Positions 8,267 to 16,171 of a stretch of DNA of 64,000 nt are shown piece after piece (positions within the stretch are counted from its first letter, which is position 1; every line of letters starts with the position of its first letter). The translations under genes were made by a program, and so were the position numbers. The stretch lies in contig JAPDQB010000036.1 in NCBI GenBank assembly GCA_034506175.1, positions 1-64,000 on the forward strand, read 5' to 3'. The notes beneath the pieces were generated by a model. That model did not search any database, was not told the DNA's origin, and was given only the letters and a program-made list of their open reading frames with translations. The stretch is from a candidate division KSB1 bacterium. Lineage in GTDB: Bacteria; Zhuqueibacterota; Zhuqueibacteria; Zhuqueibacterales; Zhuqueibacteraceae.

Positions 8267-9408
8267 CGGCGAGCTTGCCCCAAAATATCAAGCATGGCTT
8301 TCACCAACGCCCGCGCTTTTTTTTGCGGCCCCCGCGCTTCTATGCAAGCGTGAAGCTCGGCAATGAGTTGTTCGAATTTCAGATAAGCCCTGGGCTGCAA
8401 TCTTCTCTCGATCGGCTCGAATCCCAGCCAGTAGGCGTCATCAGCAAGCAACTTCGCCCGTGCGGAATCCGAGCGCAAATAAGCCGCCAGACTTTCTTTC
8501 AAGTGCGTCTCGGTAATCATGACATATTCTTCCAGCGTCAATTCCGGCGGATTTTGCCGCCAATAATCAATATAACGAAAGGATGAATCCGTGCGCTTTT
8601 GGTGGTTTTGGCTTGCCAGAATGGTCTGCAGCTCGCGATTGTTTTTCGTCGCCAACTCCCGCAGCGTGAACTTTTGTGGGGCAGACGATTCGAGCGGCTG
8701 GAAATCCCGGCGCAGCGTCATCAAATAAAACGCCACGCTCCAGCATTCATCCGGCGTGAAAGCCTGCGCAAAGGAGGGCATGGCTGTGCCCTCGATGCCG
8801 AAACTGATCGCCTGATAAAATTGCAGCGGCGCGCAGTCGTTCATGCGCTCGGCAGCGGTAAAATCGCGCGGCTTGGGATTCAACGTATCGGCGGCTGGCC
8901 CGTCGCCGGCGCCCCCCGTGCCGTGGCATGAGACGCAATTTTCACGAAACAACTCCTCGCCGCGGGCAAGCTCCGGCGCCCGCTGCGGAAATACCAGCAG
9001 ATTTTTTTCTTTGACGAGACTGCCGACCAGCTCGGCGCAAATCTGGCGAATCGAGGCCAGCGCAGCCTTGTCGGCGATCAATTGCCTGAGCCGGCTCAGC
9101 TTTTCGAGCGTGCGCGGTTGTGTCGCCGCTGTCGTTTGATAGATCACTGCCGCCTCCTGCGAGAATCGTTTCATCTCAGCGTACTCGAGAGAATCCACGA
9201 CTTCCCCGTTGTGCACGGCGCGGTCGTAATCCGTGGCCAGATATTGCAAAAGAAAAATCAACCGCTGGCTTGCCTCTGGGGAATCGGCGGCACGGTGATC
9301 ATTTGGGGTTTCCCAGGCCGGGTCTGGCAACGGCGAACCTTGATGGACTCCGCGGGAAGGGATGAGAAAAAATAATAAAAGAAAAGCGAGGAAATTCATG
9401 CGCTTCAT
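8239..9408 (-). CDS. Periplasmic c-type cytochrome related to the soluble half of cytochrome c-FTR1 iron permeases
   Basis: 389 aa from ATG 9408 (a TTG at 9429 is an alternative start). It has a signal peptide (1-20). The segment LLQYLATDYDRAV..GEVVDSLEYAEM (about 54-79) recalls the N-terminus of cytochrome c/FTR1 iron-permease fusions. Then comes one class I haem motif, CVSCH (158-162), with Met ligand in GTAMPSF (M210). The helical tail (about 300-389) also resembles the linker of those fusions. However, there are no membrane helices and no REXXE permease motif, and the next DNA is ybeY on the other strand. The FTR1 part is therefore absent or elsewhere. Its end overlaps ybeY convergently by 28 bp. 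Confidence 0.75.
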   Translation of the reverse strand: MKRMNFLAFLLLFFLIPSRGVHQGSPLPDPAWETPNDHRAADSPEASQRLIFLLQYLATDYDRAVHNGEVVDSLEYAEMKRFSQEAAVIYQTTAATQPRTLEKLSRLRQLIADKAALASIRQICAELVGSLVKEKNLLVFPQRAPELARGEELFRENCVSCHGTGGAGDGPAADTLNPKPRDFTAAERMNDCAPLQFYQAISFGIEGTAMPSFAQAFTPDECWSVAFYLMTLRRDFQPLESSAPQKFTLRELATKNNRELQTILASQNHQKRTDSSFRYIDYWRQNPPELTLEEYVMITETHLKESLAAYLRSDSARAKLLADDAYWLGFEPIERRLQPRAYLKFEQLIAELHACIEARGPQKKARALVKAMLDILGQARRQKVLLPGS

Positions 9409-9517
9409 CGTTTCGTTTTTGATTGTCAAAGCTTATTCGATGAGCAGAAATTATATTTTTCATTAACCTGTACCCGGCAAGTGCCACGCTTGCGTAAGAA
9501 AAACCGCCCGGCTGATT

Positions 9518-9552
9518 TTATTGACCGGACACTTGCAGTGGCTGGTCAATAA
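9518..9552. repeat. Inverted repeat TTATTGACC/GGTCAATAA
   Basis: A perfect 9-bp inverted repeat (9518-9526 and 9544-9552) with a 17-bp centre, about 30 bp upstream of a -35 box. The left arm with its flank, TTATTGACCGG, recurs at 49417-49426 upstream of the giant surface gene. It could be an operator or the stem of a small palindromic element. Confidence 0.55.
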
Positions 9553-9580
9553 TTTTGAAAAAGACTTCCCAAAGTTTTCA

Positions 9581-9609
9581 TTGACAATCTTTTAAAATTT
9601 TCATAACAT
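9581..9609 (+). promoter_or_regulatory. Putative sigma70-type promoter
   Basis: Perfect TTGACA (9581-9586), 17-bp spacer, TAACAT (9604-9609; four of six matches). It lies 29 bp upstream of the membrane-protein ORF. Confidence 0.5.
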
Positions 9610-9637
9610 AATAGACCTTTTTGCAACAGGAAAGCGA

Positions 9638-10837
9638 ATGGAGGAAGGTGAAAGCGTGTCAGAATTTTCGGACGAGAGTGTCTTTCGGGCGGCAAGCTTT
9701 GGTGGCGCCCTTGCAGCACCGAAGATGAAGTTGCCTGCCGGCCTTCTTGAAATACTTCGCGCGGCCCGTTATGCCATCAGCCTGCGCCTGCTCTCCATTC
9801 AGCTTCTCGCGTTTGCGCCCGGCTATTTGCTCTACCTCATTTTTACGTATGCCAGCCTGTTGCTTTCGGGGCGATCTTTGGCAGCGGGATGGGCACAGTC
9901 GGGCTTGATGCCGTGTTTGTTTGCCGGCGGGTCCGGCCAGGGCAACGAACCTTCGTTAGCCGCCCTCATCGTCTTCGGACTCGGCGTCGTCGGATTGGGC
10001 ACGGCGTTTCTTTTGGCCAACCTCGCCGGCAGCCGTTTGCTGTGGATGAAACGACGCAGTACCGAAGCATGCTCGATCCGTGAAGCGTACGATTTCGCCT
10101 TCGCCAAATTCAACACCGTTGTTTTGGCGCTGGCCGCGATCATTCTCGTCATCGCCCTGCTTGCCGGTGGCGGCGCGTTGGTCGGATTGATTGGACGCAT
10201 TCCTTACCTCGGCCAGATCGTGGTCACCGGCTTGGCCTGGCTCTGGCTGCTGGCGTCTCTCGTCGCGCTCTTTCTGCTCGCCATGGCCGCTTTGATCTTC
10301 GCGCTGGCCCCGGCGATGGTGGCCACAACCGGAGAGAATGCGTTGGAGGCGGGTTTTCAAGTCGCCGCCATCGTGTGGACCCAGCCGTGGCGGTTGTTGC
10401 TTTACCTCGCCGCCGTTTTGATGACGGCGAGCATCGGGTTGTTGGTTGTTGCGTTCTGTGTGAAACGAGCTTTTTTACTGCTGGATGGGTTGTTCGCGGT
10501 GACGATGGGAAATGAGTATCAAAACCTTTCAACTCAGGCGCAGCATCTTTTGCAAAAATGGATCAGGGCTCGCAGCGAGTGGTTTGCCGATTCGCGCCAT
10601 TGGGCCTCCCACTTTTTTTTCTCGCGCCCCATTGCGCCGCTGGAACTCTCACCCTGGCTCGAGGTTTTGGCTCACACCCTGGCGCTGTCGCTGCTGTTTT
10701 CGGCGGCGTGGGTGCTGGCCTACCCGCTGGCGATTATCAACAGCGGTCTGGCGCTGACCTATCTGGTTTTGCGCCGGATCAAAGATGGTGAGAATTTTTT
10801 GGAAAGGTGCCAAGCTGATGAATCAACTCCGCCGTGA
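9638..10837 (+). CDS. Multi-pass membrane protein of unknown function
   Basis: 399 aa. I do not recognise a family motif. After a polar N-terminus (about 1-50) there are roughly seven to eight hydrophobic segments, grouped around 55-80, 105-135, 165-190, 195-230, 245-280 and 345-385. Long Ala/Leu/Val runs and small cytoplasmic loops rich in Arg/Lys suggest an inner-membrane protein of the 'YIP1/DUF-like' type, but no assignment is safe. It overlaps the GalT-like start by 20 bp, so the two are probably co-translated. Confidence 0.7.
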   Translation: MEEGESVSEFSDESVFRAASFGGALAAPKMKLPAGLLEILRAARYAISLRLLSIQLLAFAPGYLLYLIFTYASLLLSGRSLAAGWAQSGLMPCLFAGGSGQGNEPSLAALIVFGLGVVGLGTAFLLANLAGSRLLWMKRRSTEACSIREAYDFAFAKFNTVVLALAAIILVIALLAGGGALVGLIGRIPYLGQIVVTGLAWLWLLASLVALFLLAMAALIFALAPAMVATTGENALEAGFQVAAIVWTQPWRLLLYLAAVLMTASIGLLVVAFCVKRAFLLLDGLFAVTMGNEYQNLSTQAQHLLQKWIRARSEWFADSRHWASHFFFSRPIAPLELSPWLEVLAHTLALSLLFSAAWVLAYPLAIINSGLALTYLVLRRIKDGENFLERCQADESTPP

Positions 10838-11852
10838 CCCGATTACCGGAATTTGGACAATCATGCTGCAAAACGGCAAGGACATGGTCACGCTCAAACC
10901 CCACGGCCACCGCCGTCTGCGGCGTGTGCGTCCCGGCGAAACCTGCGAGTTTTGCGCCGGGCACGAAAGTGAGACGCCGCTGGAAATTTTTGCCATCCGG
11001 CCCGGCAACTCGCCGCGCAACGAGCCGGGCTGGCGCGTGCGCGTGGTGCCGGAACGTTTTCCGGTGCTGCAAATTCATGGTGAAACCAACAACCGCGGCG
11101 TCGGCATTTATGACATGCTGGACGGCATCGGCGCGCACGAGCTGGTGGTGGAAACGCCGGAGCACGGAAAAATCATCACCGATCTGGCGGAAAACGAAAT
11201 TGCCGACGTGCTGACCGCCTATCGCGAGCGCGTGCTCGATCTCAAGCGCGACCCGCGCTTCCGTTATATTCTCGTCTATAAAAACGTCGGCGAAGGCCGG
11301 CGCGGCCCGAGCTTGCGCCATTCGCTGAGCCACATCATTGCCACGCCGATCACGCCGATGCGGGCGCGCGATGAGTTGACCAACGCCCAGGAATATTTTC
11401 TGCTCAAGGAACGCTGCATCTTTTGCGACATGATCCGTCAGGAATTGGAAACCACCCAGCGTCTCGTTGCCGAAAACGAGAATTTCATCGCGCTTTGCCC
11501 GTTTGCCTCGCGGGCACCGTTCGAGATTTGGATTTTGCCGAAGCGGCACGAAACTTTTTACGAGTGGAACAACGAGCTGCCGGCGCTGGCGAAATTGCTG
11601 AAAACGGTTTTGCTGAAAATCCGCCAGGCCCTCGGCGACCCCAACTACGTCATGGTCGTTCACTCCGGGCCGAACCTTCTCGCCGGCCGCCAGCGCGGCT
11701 ATTGGAAAACCGTTGAGCGCGATTTCCACTGGCATCTCGAGATCACCCCGCGCTTGAGAGGCACGGCGGATTTCGATATTGTCGCCGGCTTTCAAGTGAA
11801 TTGGCTGCCGCCGGAGCGCGCGGCGGAAGTTTTGAGGCAATGCATGATTTAA
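10818..11852 (+). CDS. GalT-like HIT-superfamily protein lacking the catalytic histidine
   Basis: 344 aa, galactose-1-phosphate uridylyltransferase family by overall layout. Two CxxC metal pairs (CEFC 43-46, CIFC 200-203), RVVPERFPVL, and the C-terminal HWHLEITPRL (H304, H306) are all present. The active-site motif, normally H-P/S-H-S-Q after 'SL', reads H168-S-L-S-H172. The position of the nucleophilic His is Leu and that of the conserved Gln is His. Classical uridylyl transfer is therefore doubtful, and it may be a divergent nucleotidyl transferase or phosphorylase. The ATG at 10818 follows GGAAAGG; an earlier ATG at 10785 overlaps the upstream gene more. Confidence 0.78.
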   Translation: MNQLRRDPITGIWTIMLQNGKDMVTLKPHGHRRLRRVRPGETCEFCAGHESETPLEIFAIRPGNSPRNEPGWRVRVVPERFPVLQIHGETNNRGVGIYDMLDGIGAHELVVETPEHGKIITDLAENEIADVLTAYRERVLDLKRDPRFRYILVYKNVGEGRRGPSLRHSLSHIIATPITPMRARDELTNAQEYFLLKERCIFCDMIRQELETTQRLVAENENFIALCPFASRAPFEIWILPKRHETFYEWNNELPALAKLLKTVLLKIRQALGDPNYVMVVHSGPNLLAGRQRGYWKTVERDFHWHLEITPRLRGTADFDIVAGFQVNWLPPERAAEVLRQCMI

Positions 11853-11858
11853 CCTGGA

Positions 11859-13112
11859 TTGGATTTTATGCACAAACACCCCACGTTGACAAGCCACAAC
11901 CAAATTTACCATCAAGACACAAAGACACCACGTTTTTTTCCTGGCGCTTTCGTGTCCTGGTGTTCAGAAAATTTTTGCTTTTTTTTCAGCGATTCAACTT
12001 TAAAAAGACTATTGGCAGTTTTTCTCATATTTTGCTGTTCCTGTCAAAGCCGGCAAGCCTTGCAAAAGTCTGATGGGCGTCTGTCCACCACTGATGGCCT
12101 GTCCGGTCAGGCAGATGCCGGTGACGGCGTGCTGATTTTTCCCAACGAAAAGTACTTTTCCCGCGTTCGTCAGCTCACCCGCGAAGGTGAAAATTCTGCG
12201 GAAGCTTATTTCAGTTTCGGCAAAGAGCCGCAGCGCTTGATCTTTCAATCGACACGGCCGCCGTTTCAATGCGATCAGATTTTCATTCTCGATCTGCTCG
12301 GCAACGCGCCGCCGAAATTGGTCAGCACCGGCAAAGGCCGAACCACCTGCGGCTATTTTTTGAAAGACAACCGTCACATTGTTTACGCTTCGACGCATCT
12401 CGGCGGTGAGGCCTGCCCGCCGCCGCCCAGCTTCAGCCGCGGTTATGTGTGGGCGGTTTATCCGGATTACGATATTTTTGTGGCGCGCGATGACGGCTCG
12501 GAGCTGCGGCAATTGACCGATTCGCCCGGCTACGACGCCGAGGCCACGGTTTCGCCTGATGGCAAGAAAATCGTTTTCACCTCGATGCGCGATGGCGATC
12601 TTGATATTTACACGATGAACGTCGACGGCAGCGGCGTTCGCCGGCTCACCTCGACGCCGGGTTATGACGGTGGCCCGTTCTTCTCACCCGACGGCAAGCA
12701 GATCGTTTATCGCGGCCATCATCCGCAAACGCCGGAAGCGCTCAAAGTGTATCGAGATTTGTTGAAGGAAAATTTGATCCGTCCGAGCCAGTTGGACATT
12801 TTTGTGATGAACGCCGACGGCAGCAACCCGCGCCAAATCACCAACAACGGCGCGGCCAACTTCGCGCCGTTTTTCCATCCCAGCGGCAAAAAAATCATCT
12901 TTGCTTCCAACCTCGCCGACCCCAAGCGCCGCAACTTTGATTTGTTTTTGATCAATGTTGACGGCACGAAGCAGGAGCGCGTCACTTTCTTCGACGACTT
13001 CGACGGCTTTCCGATGTTTTCGCCGGACGGCAAAAAGCTCGTCTTCTGCTCCAACCGCAACGCCGCCGCCCCACGACAAACCAACGTGTTTATCGCGGAC
13101 TGGGTGGAGTAA
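11859..13112 (+). CDS. TolB-like PD40 beta-propeller lipoprotein
   Basis: Up to 417 aa. The body (about 100-417) consists of WD40-like/PD40 repeats of the form 'SPDGKKIVFTSMRDGDLDIY' (near residues 228-247), also seen at about 265, 335 and 385. This matches TolB-type periplasmic propellers. A hydrophobic stretch followed by FCCSCQS near 58-63 looks like a lipobox, so it is probably an exported lipoprotein. The start is uncertain: the first ~45 codons run through a low-quality region with an 'AAGACACAAAGACACC' motif, and no Shine-Dalgarno or better start was found nearer the signal peptide. Ligand unknown. Confidence 0.75.
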   Translation: MDFMHKHPTLTSHNQIYHQDTKTPRFFPGAFVSWCSENFCFFFSDSTLKRLLAVFLIFCCSCQSRQALQKSDGRLSTTDGLSGQADAGDGVLIFPNEKYFSRVRQLTREGENSAEAYFSFGKEPQRLIFQSTRPPFQCDQIFILDLLGNAPPKLVSTGKGRTTCGYFLKDNRHIVYASTHLGGEACPPPPSFSRGYVWAVYPDYDIFVARDDGSELRQLTDSPGYDAEATVSPDGKKIVFTSMRDGDLDIYTMNVDGSGVRRLTSTPGYDGGPFFSPDGKQIVYRGHHPQTPEALKVYRDLLKENLIRPSQLDIFVMNADGSNPRQITNNGAANFAPFFHPSGKKIIFASNLADPKRRNFDLFLINVDGTKQERVTFFDDFDGFPMFSPDGKKLVFCSNRNAAAPRQTNVFIADWVE

Positions 13113-13117
13113 TTTGT

Positions 13118-13208
13118 CATGTATGTTTGCACACCCATCACGATGAAAATGTAGCGCAGACATCTTGTCTGCATGCCGGCTGGAAGCCTGCGCTACGGCA
13201 TTTTCGTG
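13118..13208 (+). repeat. Dispersed repeat A, full 91-bp copy
   Basis: Same length and roughly 90 percent identical by eye to the reverse complement of 45929-46019, with a partial copy at 124-175. It contains the arms GTAGCGCAG and CTGCGCTAC enclosing CATCTTGTCTGC and GGCTGGAAGCC, so RNA or single-stranded DNA would fold into a hairpin. It begins six bases after the stop codon of the propeller gene. Confidence 0.8.
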
Positions 13209-13364
13209 GTAATCGTCAAAGAAAATCACCCTTAATATTAAAAAACAAAAACACCCTCAAAGGCGCAGAGACGAGAAGTTTTGCAAAGAAAGACTTGCAG
13301 GAATGTATTTTGAGCCTTCTGTTTAGTTGAAATTCTTTGCGTTTTTCTATCTCAAGGAAAATTT

Positions 13365-14042
13365 ATGTCCGATTTCAACCGAACCGAAGCGATCTTGTTC
13401 GACGTTGGTCAAACTTTTCTGTATCCCGATTTCCCGTTTTTGAAGAATCTGCTCGCCGAGTACGGCGTGGCGACTGATCTTCTGCCGCTGCAAAAAGGCG
13501 CGGCGCTGGCGCGGGAAAAGACTTTTCGCCATCGCGAAAAGGAGAATTGGAAAGAGTATCTCACGTTTTGGATGCAATACGTTGGCGCGCCGGAAGCTGC
13601 GATCCCCGAGATTTTGGTGCGGATTCTCGAGCGCCACAAGCGCGAGCATTTGTGGAGCTGGCCTGATCCCACCGCCGCCGCCGTTTTTGCCAATCTAAAA
13701 AAACTCGGTTATCGTCTCGGCGTCATCTCCAATTCCGACGGCTCGATCGAGCGGTCGATGAACAAATTCGGCTTCGTGCCGTTTTTTGATTGCATGATCG
13801 ACTCGCACGTGGTCGGCGTCGAGAAGCCCGATCCGCGCATTTTTGAGTTGGCGTTGCAGCAGCTCGGCTTGCCGGCTGATCGCTGCGTTTACGTCGGTGA
13901 CAATTACGACCGCGATGTCATTGGCGCGCGCCGGGCCGGGTTGGTGCCAATTTTAATCGATCCGTTCGAGGTGGTGGCGGAGAAGGATGTGCCGCGAATC
14001 AAGGCATTGAGTGATTTGATCGAGATGTTTTCAGGCGTATAA
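13365..14042 (+). CDS. HAD-superfamily hydrolase
   Basis: 225 aa. Rossmannoid HAD fold with an alpha-helical cap (about 20-95). Motif I reads LFDVGQT: the nucleophile Asp is present, but the usual second Asp (DxD) is Gly, as in the 'FDVGGT' subgroup. Motif II is GVISNSDG (S near 124), motif III Lys lies in GVEKPDP (near 158), and motif IV is VYVGDNYDRDV (about 178). Likely a phosphatase or haloacid-type hydrolase acting on a small substrate; specificity unknown. Confidence 0.85.
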   Translation: MSDFNRTEAILFDVGQTFLYPDFPFLKNLLAEYGVATDLLPLQKGAALAREKTFRHREKENWKEYLTFWMQYVGAPEAAIPEILVRILERHKREHLWSWPDPTAAAVFANLKKLGYRLGVISNSDGSIERSMNKFGFVPFFDCMIDSHVVGVEKPDPRIFELALQQLGLPADRCVYVGDNYDRDVIGARRAGLVPILIDPFEVVAEKDVPRIKALSDLIEMFSGV

Positions 14043-14094
14043 AAATAAAGTCGTCTTGACATCTTTTCAAACCAAACTCAAAGGCGAGGTCAAA

Positions 14095-15492
14095 ATGGAA
14101 TGGATTCCCGGACATTTTGTGGCTATCGTTGGCGGCGCCGTGGCCGGTTCGGAAGCCGCCTATCGACTTTCGCAGCGCGGCATTTATTGCGCCGTTTTTG
14201 AGCAAAATGCGCTGCCCTACGGTAAAATCGAAGACGGCTTGCCGATGTGGCATGTCAAGCTGCGCAACGCGGAAGAGCGCAAGATCGACGACAAGCTGAC
14301 GCAACCGCGCGTGTTTTTTGTTCCGAAAGCCGGCCTTGGCCGCGAGCTGGATTTTCACGATCTCGTCGAAAACTGGGGCTTCAGCGCGGTTCTTCTGGCC
14401 AATGGCGCCTGGCGCGACCGGCCTTTGCCGATTCCCGGCGTCGATGATTATGTGGACAAGGGCCTGGCTTATCAAAACCCGCTGGTGTATTGGTTCAATC
14501 ATAAACACGAACCGAATTACAACGGCCCGGCCTTCGATATTCCTGACAACGTTTTGATCGTCGGCGGCGGGCTGGCGTCTTTGGACGTCGTTAAAATCGT
14601 GATGCTGGAAACGGTGCGGGCAGCTTTGCAGGCGCGCGGCATTGCGACGGATTTGCTAACGTTGGAGCATGATACCATCAGCAAGTTTTTGCAAGCCCAC
14701 AATCTGACGCTCCAGGCGCTCGATCTGCAAGGCTGCACGCTGGTGTATCGCCGGCGCATCATTGACATGCCGCTGGCGGACATGCCGCCGGACGCCACGC
14801 CGGAGCGCGCCCAAATCGTGCATCGCAGCCGGGAAAAAATTCTGCACAACTTTCAGGCGAAATATCTTTTTCGTTTCATGGAATTGACCGCGCCGGTTGA
14901 CAAGGTGGTTGAAGACGGCCGGTTGACCGGATTGAAGCTGGCGCGCACCGAAATGAAAGACGGCCGCCCGGTGATTCTCACCGACACGGAATTTATTTAC
15001 CGTACGCCACTGGTGATTTCTTCCATCGGCAGCATTCCGGAATTGATTCCCGGCATTGCGATGGACGGTGAATTGTACAAAATTCGCGACAAAGAAACCG
15101 GACAATTCGAGGGCTTTGCGAACGTGTTCGGGCTGGGCAACGTCGTCACCGGCCGCGGCAATATCAAAGCCTCCTTCGATCATGGCCGCCAAGTGGCCGA
15201 GACGGTGATGGAAGATTTTTTGGCCTGGCGCCAGGAGGATTATGAAGAATTGCTGCGCCGCGGCGGCGCGGTGGCCGCCCAGCGCGCGGAAAGCATTGCG
15301 GATTTTCTCAACACCAAAAAGCTTTTGAGCGTCGAGCAGATCGAGAAGATTCATCAACGTCTCCGGCGCTTGCAAGAACGAACCGGCTACGACGGCGATT
15401 ATCGAGGCTGGATCGCGCGGCACAAACCGGTGCGATACGAAGAGTTGATCGGTTGGCAGGCGAAGAACGGGTTGGAAGCCAAGCACTTATGA
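14095..15492 (+). CDS. FAD/NAD(P)-dependent pyridine-nucleotide oxidoreductase
   Basis: 465 aa from the ATG that follows AAAGGCGAGG. It has two dinucleotide-binding motifs: IVGGAVAGSEAA near the N-terminus for FAD, and VLIVGGGLASLDVVK near residue 160 for NAD(P). LPYGKIEDGLP is the segment typical of GltD/adrenodoxin-reductase-like enzymes. A C-terminal FGLGNVVTGRGNIKAS holds the flavin. No iron-sulfur cysteine cluster is seen. Such enzymes pass electrons between NAD(P)H and ferredoxin-like partners, here unidentified. ATGA overlap with the next gene indicates translational coupling. Confidence 0.85.
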   Translation: MEWIPGHFVAIVGGAVAGSEAAYRLSQRGIYCAVFEQNALPYGKIEDGLPMWHVKLRNAEERKIDDKLTQPRVFFVPKAGLGRELDFHDLVENWGFSAVLLANGAWRDRPLPIPGVDDYVDKGLAYQNPLVYWFNHKHEPNYNGPAFDIPDNVLIVGGGLASLDVVKIVMLETVRAALQARGIATDLLTLEHDTISKFLQAHNLTLQALDLQGCTLVYRRRIIDMPLADMPPDATPERAQIVHRSREKILHNFQAKYLFRFMELTAPVDKVVEDGRLTGLKLARTEMKDGRPVILTDTEFIYRTPLVISSIGSIPELIPGIAMDGELYKIRDKETGQFEGFANVFGLGNVVTGRGNIKASFDHGRQVAETVMEDFLAWRQEDYEELLRRGGAVAAQRAESIADFLNTKKLLSVEQIEKIHQRLRRLQERTGYDGDYRGWIARHKPVRYEELIGWQAKNGLEAKHL

Positions 15493-15863
15493 AATTGACC
15501 CGAAAACAATTTGAACACTTGATCCTTACTGAGCTTGAAGCGCTTCCCGAAGCATTTCAAGCGGCGCTGAAAAATATTGCCATCGTCGTGGAAGATTGGC
15601 CGGATCGCGCCACGATGCACGAGTTTGGCGTCAAGCATCGCGAGGAGCTTTTCGGCGCCTATCTCGGCACGCCGCTGCCGGAACGAACCTCGGACTATGG
15701 CAACGCGCTGCCGGATAAAATCTGCCTTTATCAAAAATCTCTCGAGAGTTTTTGCCGAAACGAAGATGAGCTGCGCGAGCAGGTGCGTATCACGCTGTTG
15801 CACGAGATCGGCCATTATTTCGGACTGGATGAAGACCGGCTGGCCGAGCTTGGTTATGAATAA
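15489..15863 (+). CDS. Small zincin-like metallopeptidase family protein
   Basis: 124 aa. It matches the short 'possible zinc metallopeptidase' family: an N-terminal helical part and LPDKICLYQKSL, then the zinc motif HEIGHYFGLDED near the C-terminus (about 103-114, HExGHxxG). The start ATG overlaps the upstream stop (ATGA). Substrate unknown. Confidence 0.85.
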   Translation: MKLTRKQFEHLILTELEALPEAFQAALKNIAIVVEDWPDRATMHEFGVKHREELFGAYLGTPLPERTSDYGNALPDKICLYQKSLESFCRNEDELREQVRITLLHEIGHYFGLDEDRLAELGYE

Positions 15864-15890
15864 GCCTGCTTGCAACTGACAAAAATCAGC

Positions 15891-15919
15891 TTGCTTTTGT
15901 GGCCGTATCCTGCTATATT
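15891..15919 (+). promoter_or_regulatory. Sigma70-type promoter for the zinc-ribbon gene leader
   Basis: TTGCTT (15891-15896), 17-bp spacer, TATATT (15914-15919). It lies about 250 bp upstream of the zinc-ribbon gene, implying a long untranslated leader. Confidence 0.55.
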
Positions 15920-15925
15920 TTCTTG

Positions 15926-16171
15926 TCGGCAAAAATGCAATTTATAAATGCTGTTTTAAAAGCAGGTTGTGCAATGACTTCTATTAGCTCGCGGTGATGG
16001 TTTGACGCTCATGTGGATTTATCATACGAAAGGATTTATCCCGATTGTCGGGGGCCGATTGTCGATTCGGGCATCGGGCACGCTCGCGCCTCTGCCCCAA
16101 ATTCACCGCACCATCATAGCAGCTAATGCACCACCTCGAGGTGCATTTTTTATTTTTAAAGGAGGTCCGGT
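15926..16171 (+). promoter_or_regulatory. Long 5' leader with attenuator-like terminator
   Basis: About 245 nt between the promoter and the TTG start. It contains GC-rich, self-complementary segments (repeated CCGATTGTCG at about 16041-16063), followed by an intrinsic terminator at 16125-16152 placed only a few bases before the Shine-Dalgarno. No protein-coding ORF is supported. I could not match it to a known riboswitch class. Confidence 0.45.
16125..16152 (+). terminator. Intrinsic terminator immediately upstream of a start codon
   Basis: AATGCACC (16125-16132) pairs with GGTGCATT (16140-16147) around a 7-nt loop, followed by TTTTTTATTTTT. The next gene's AAAGGAGG lies at about 16158-16165. 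The hairpin would stop transcription before the gene, so it is either the end of a small RNA or an attenuator. Confidence 0.6.

Noticed and set aside
13127..13330. 67-codon ORF downstream of the propeller gene
   Set aside because: It lies mostly within the 91-bp repeat A, and the translation has no motif.
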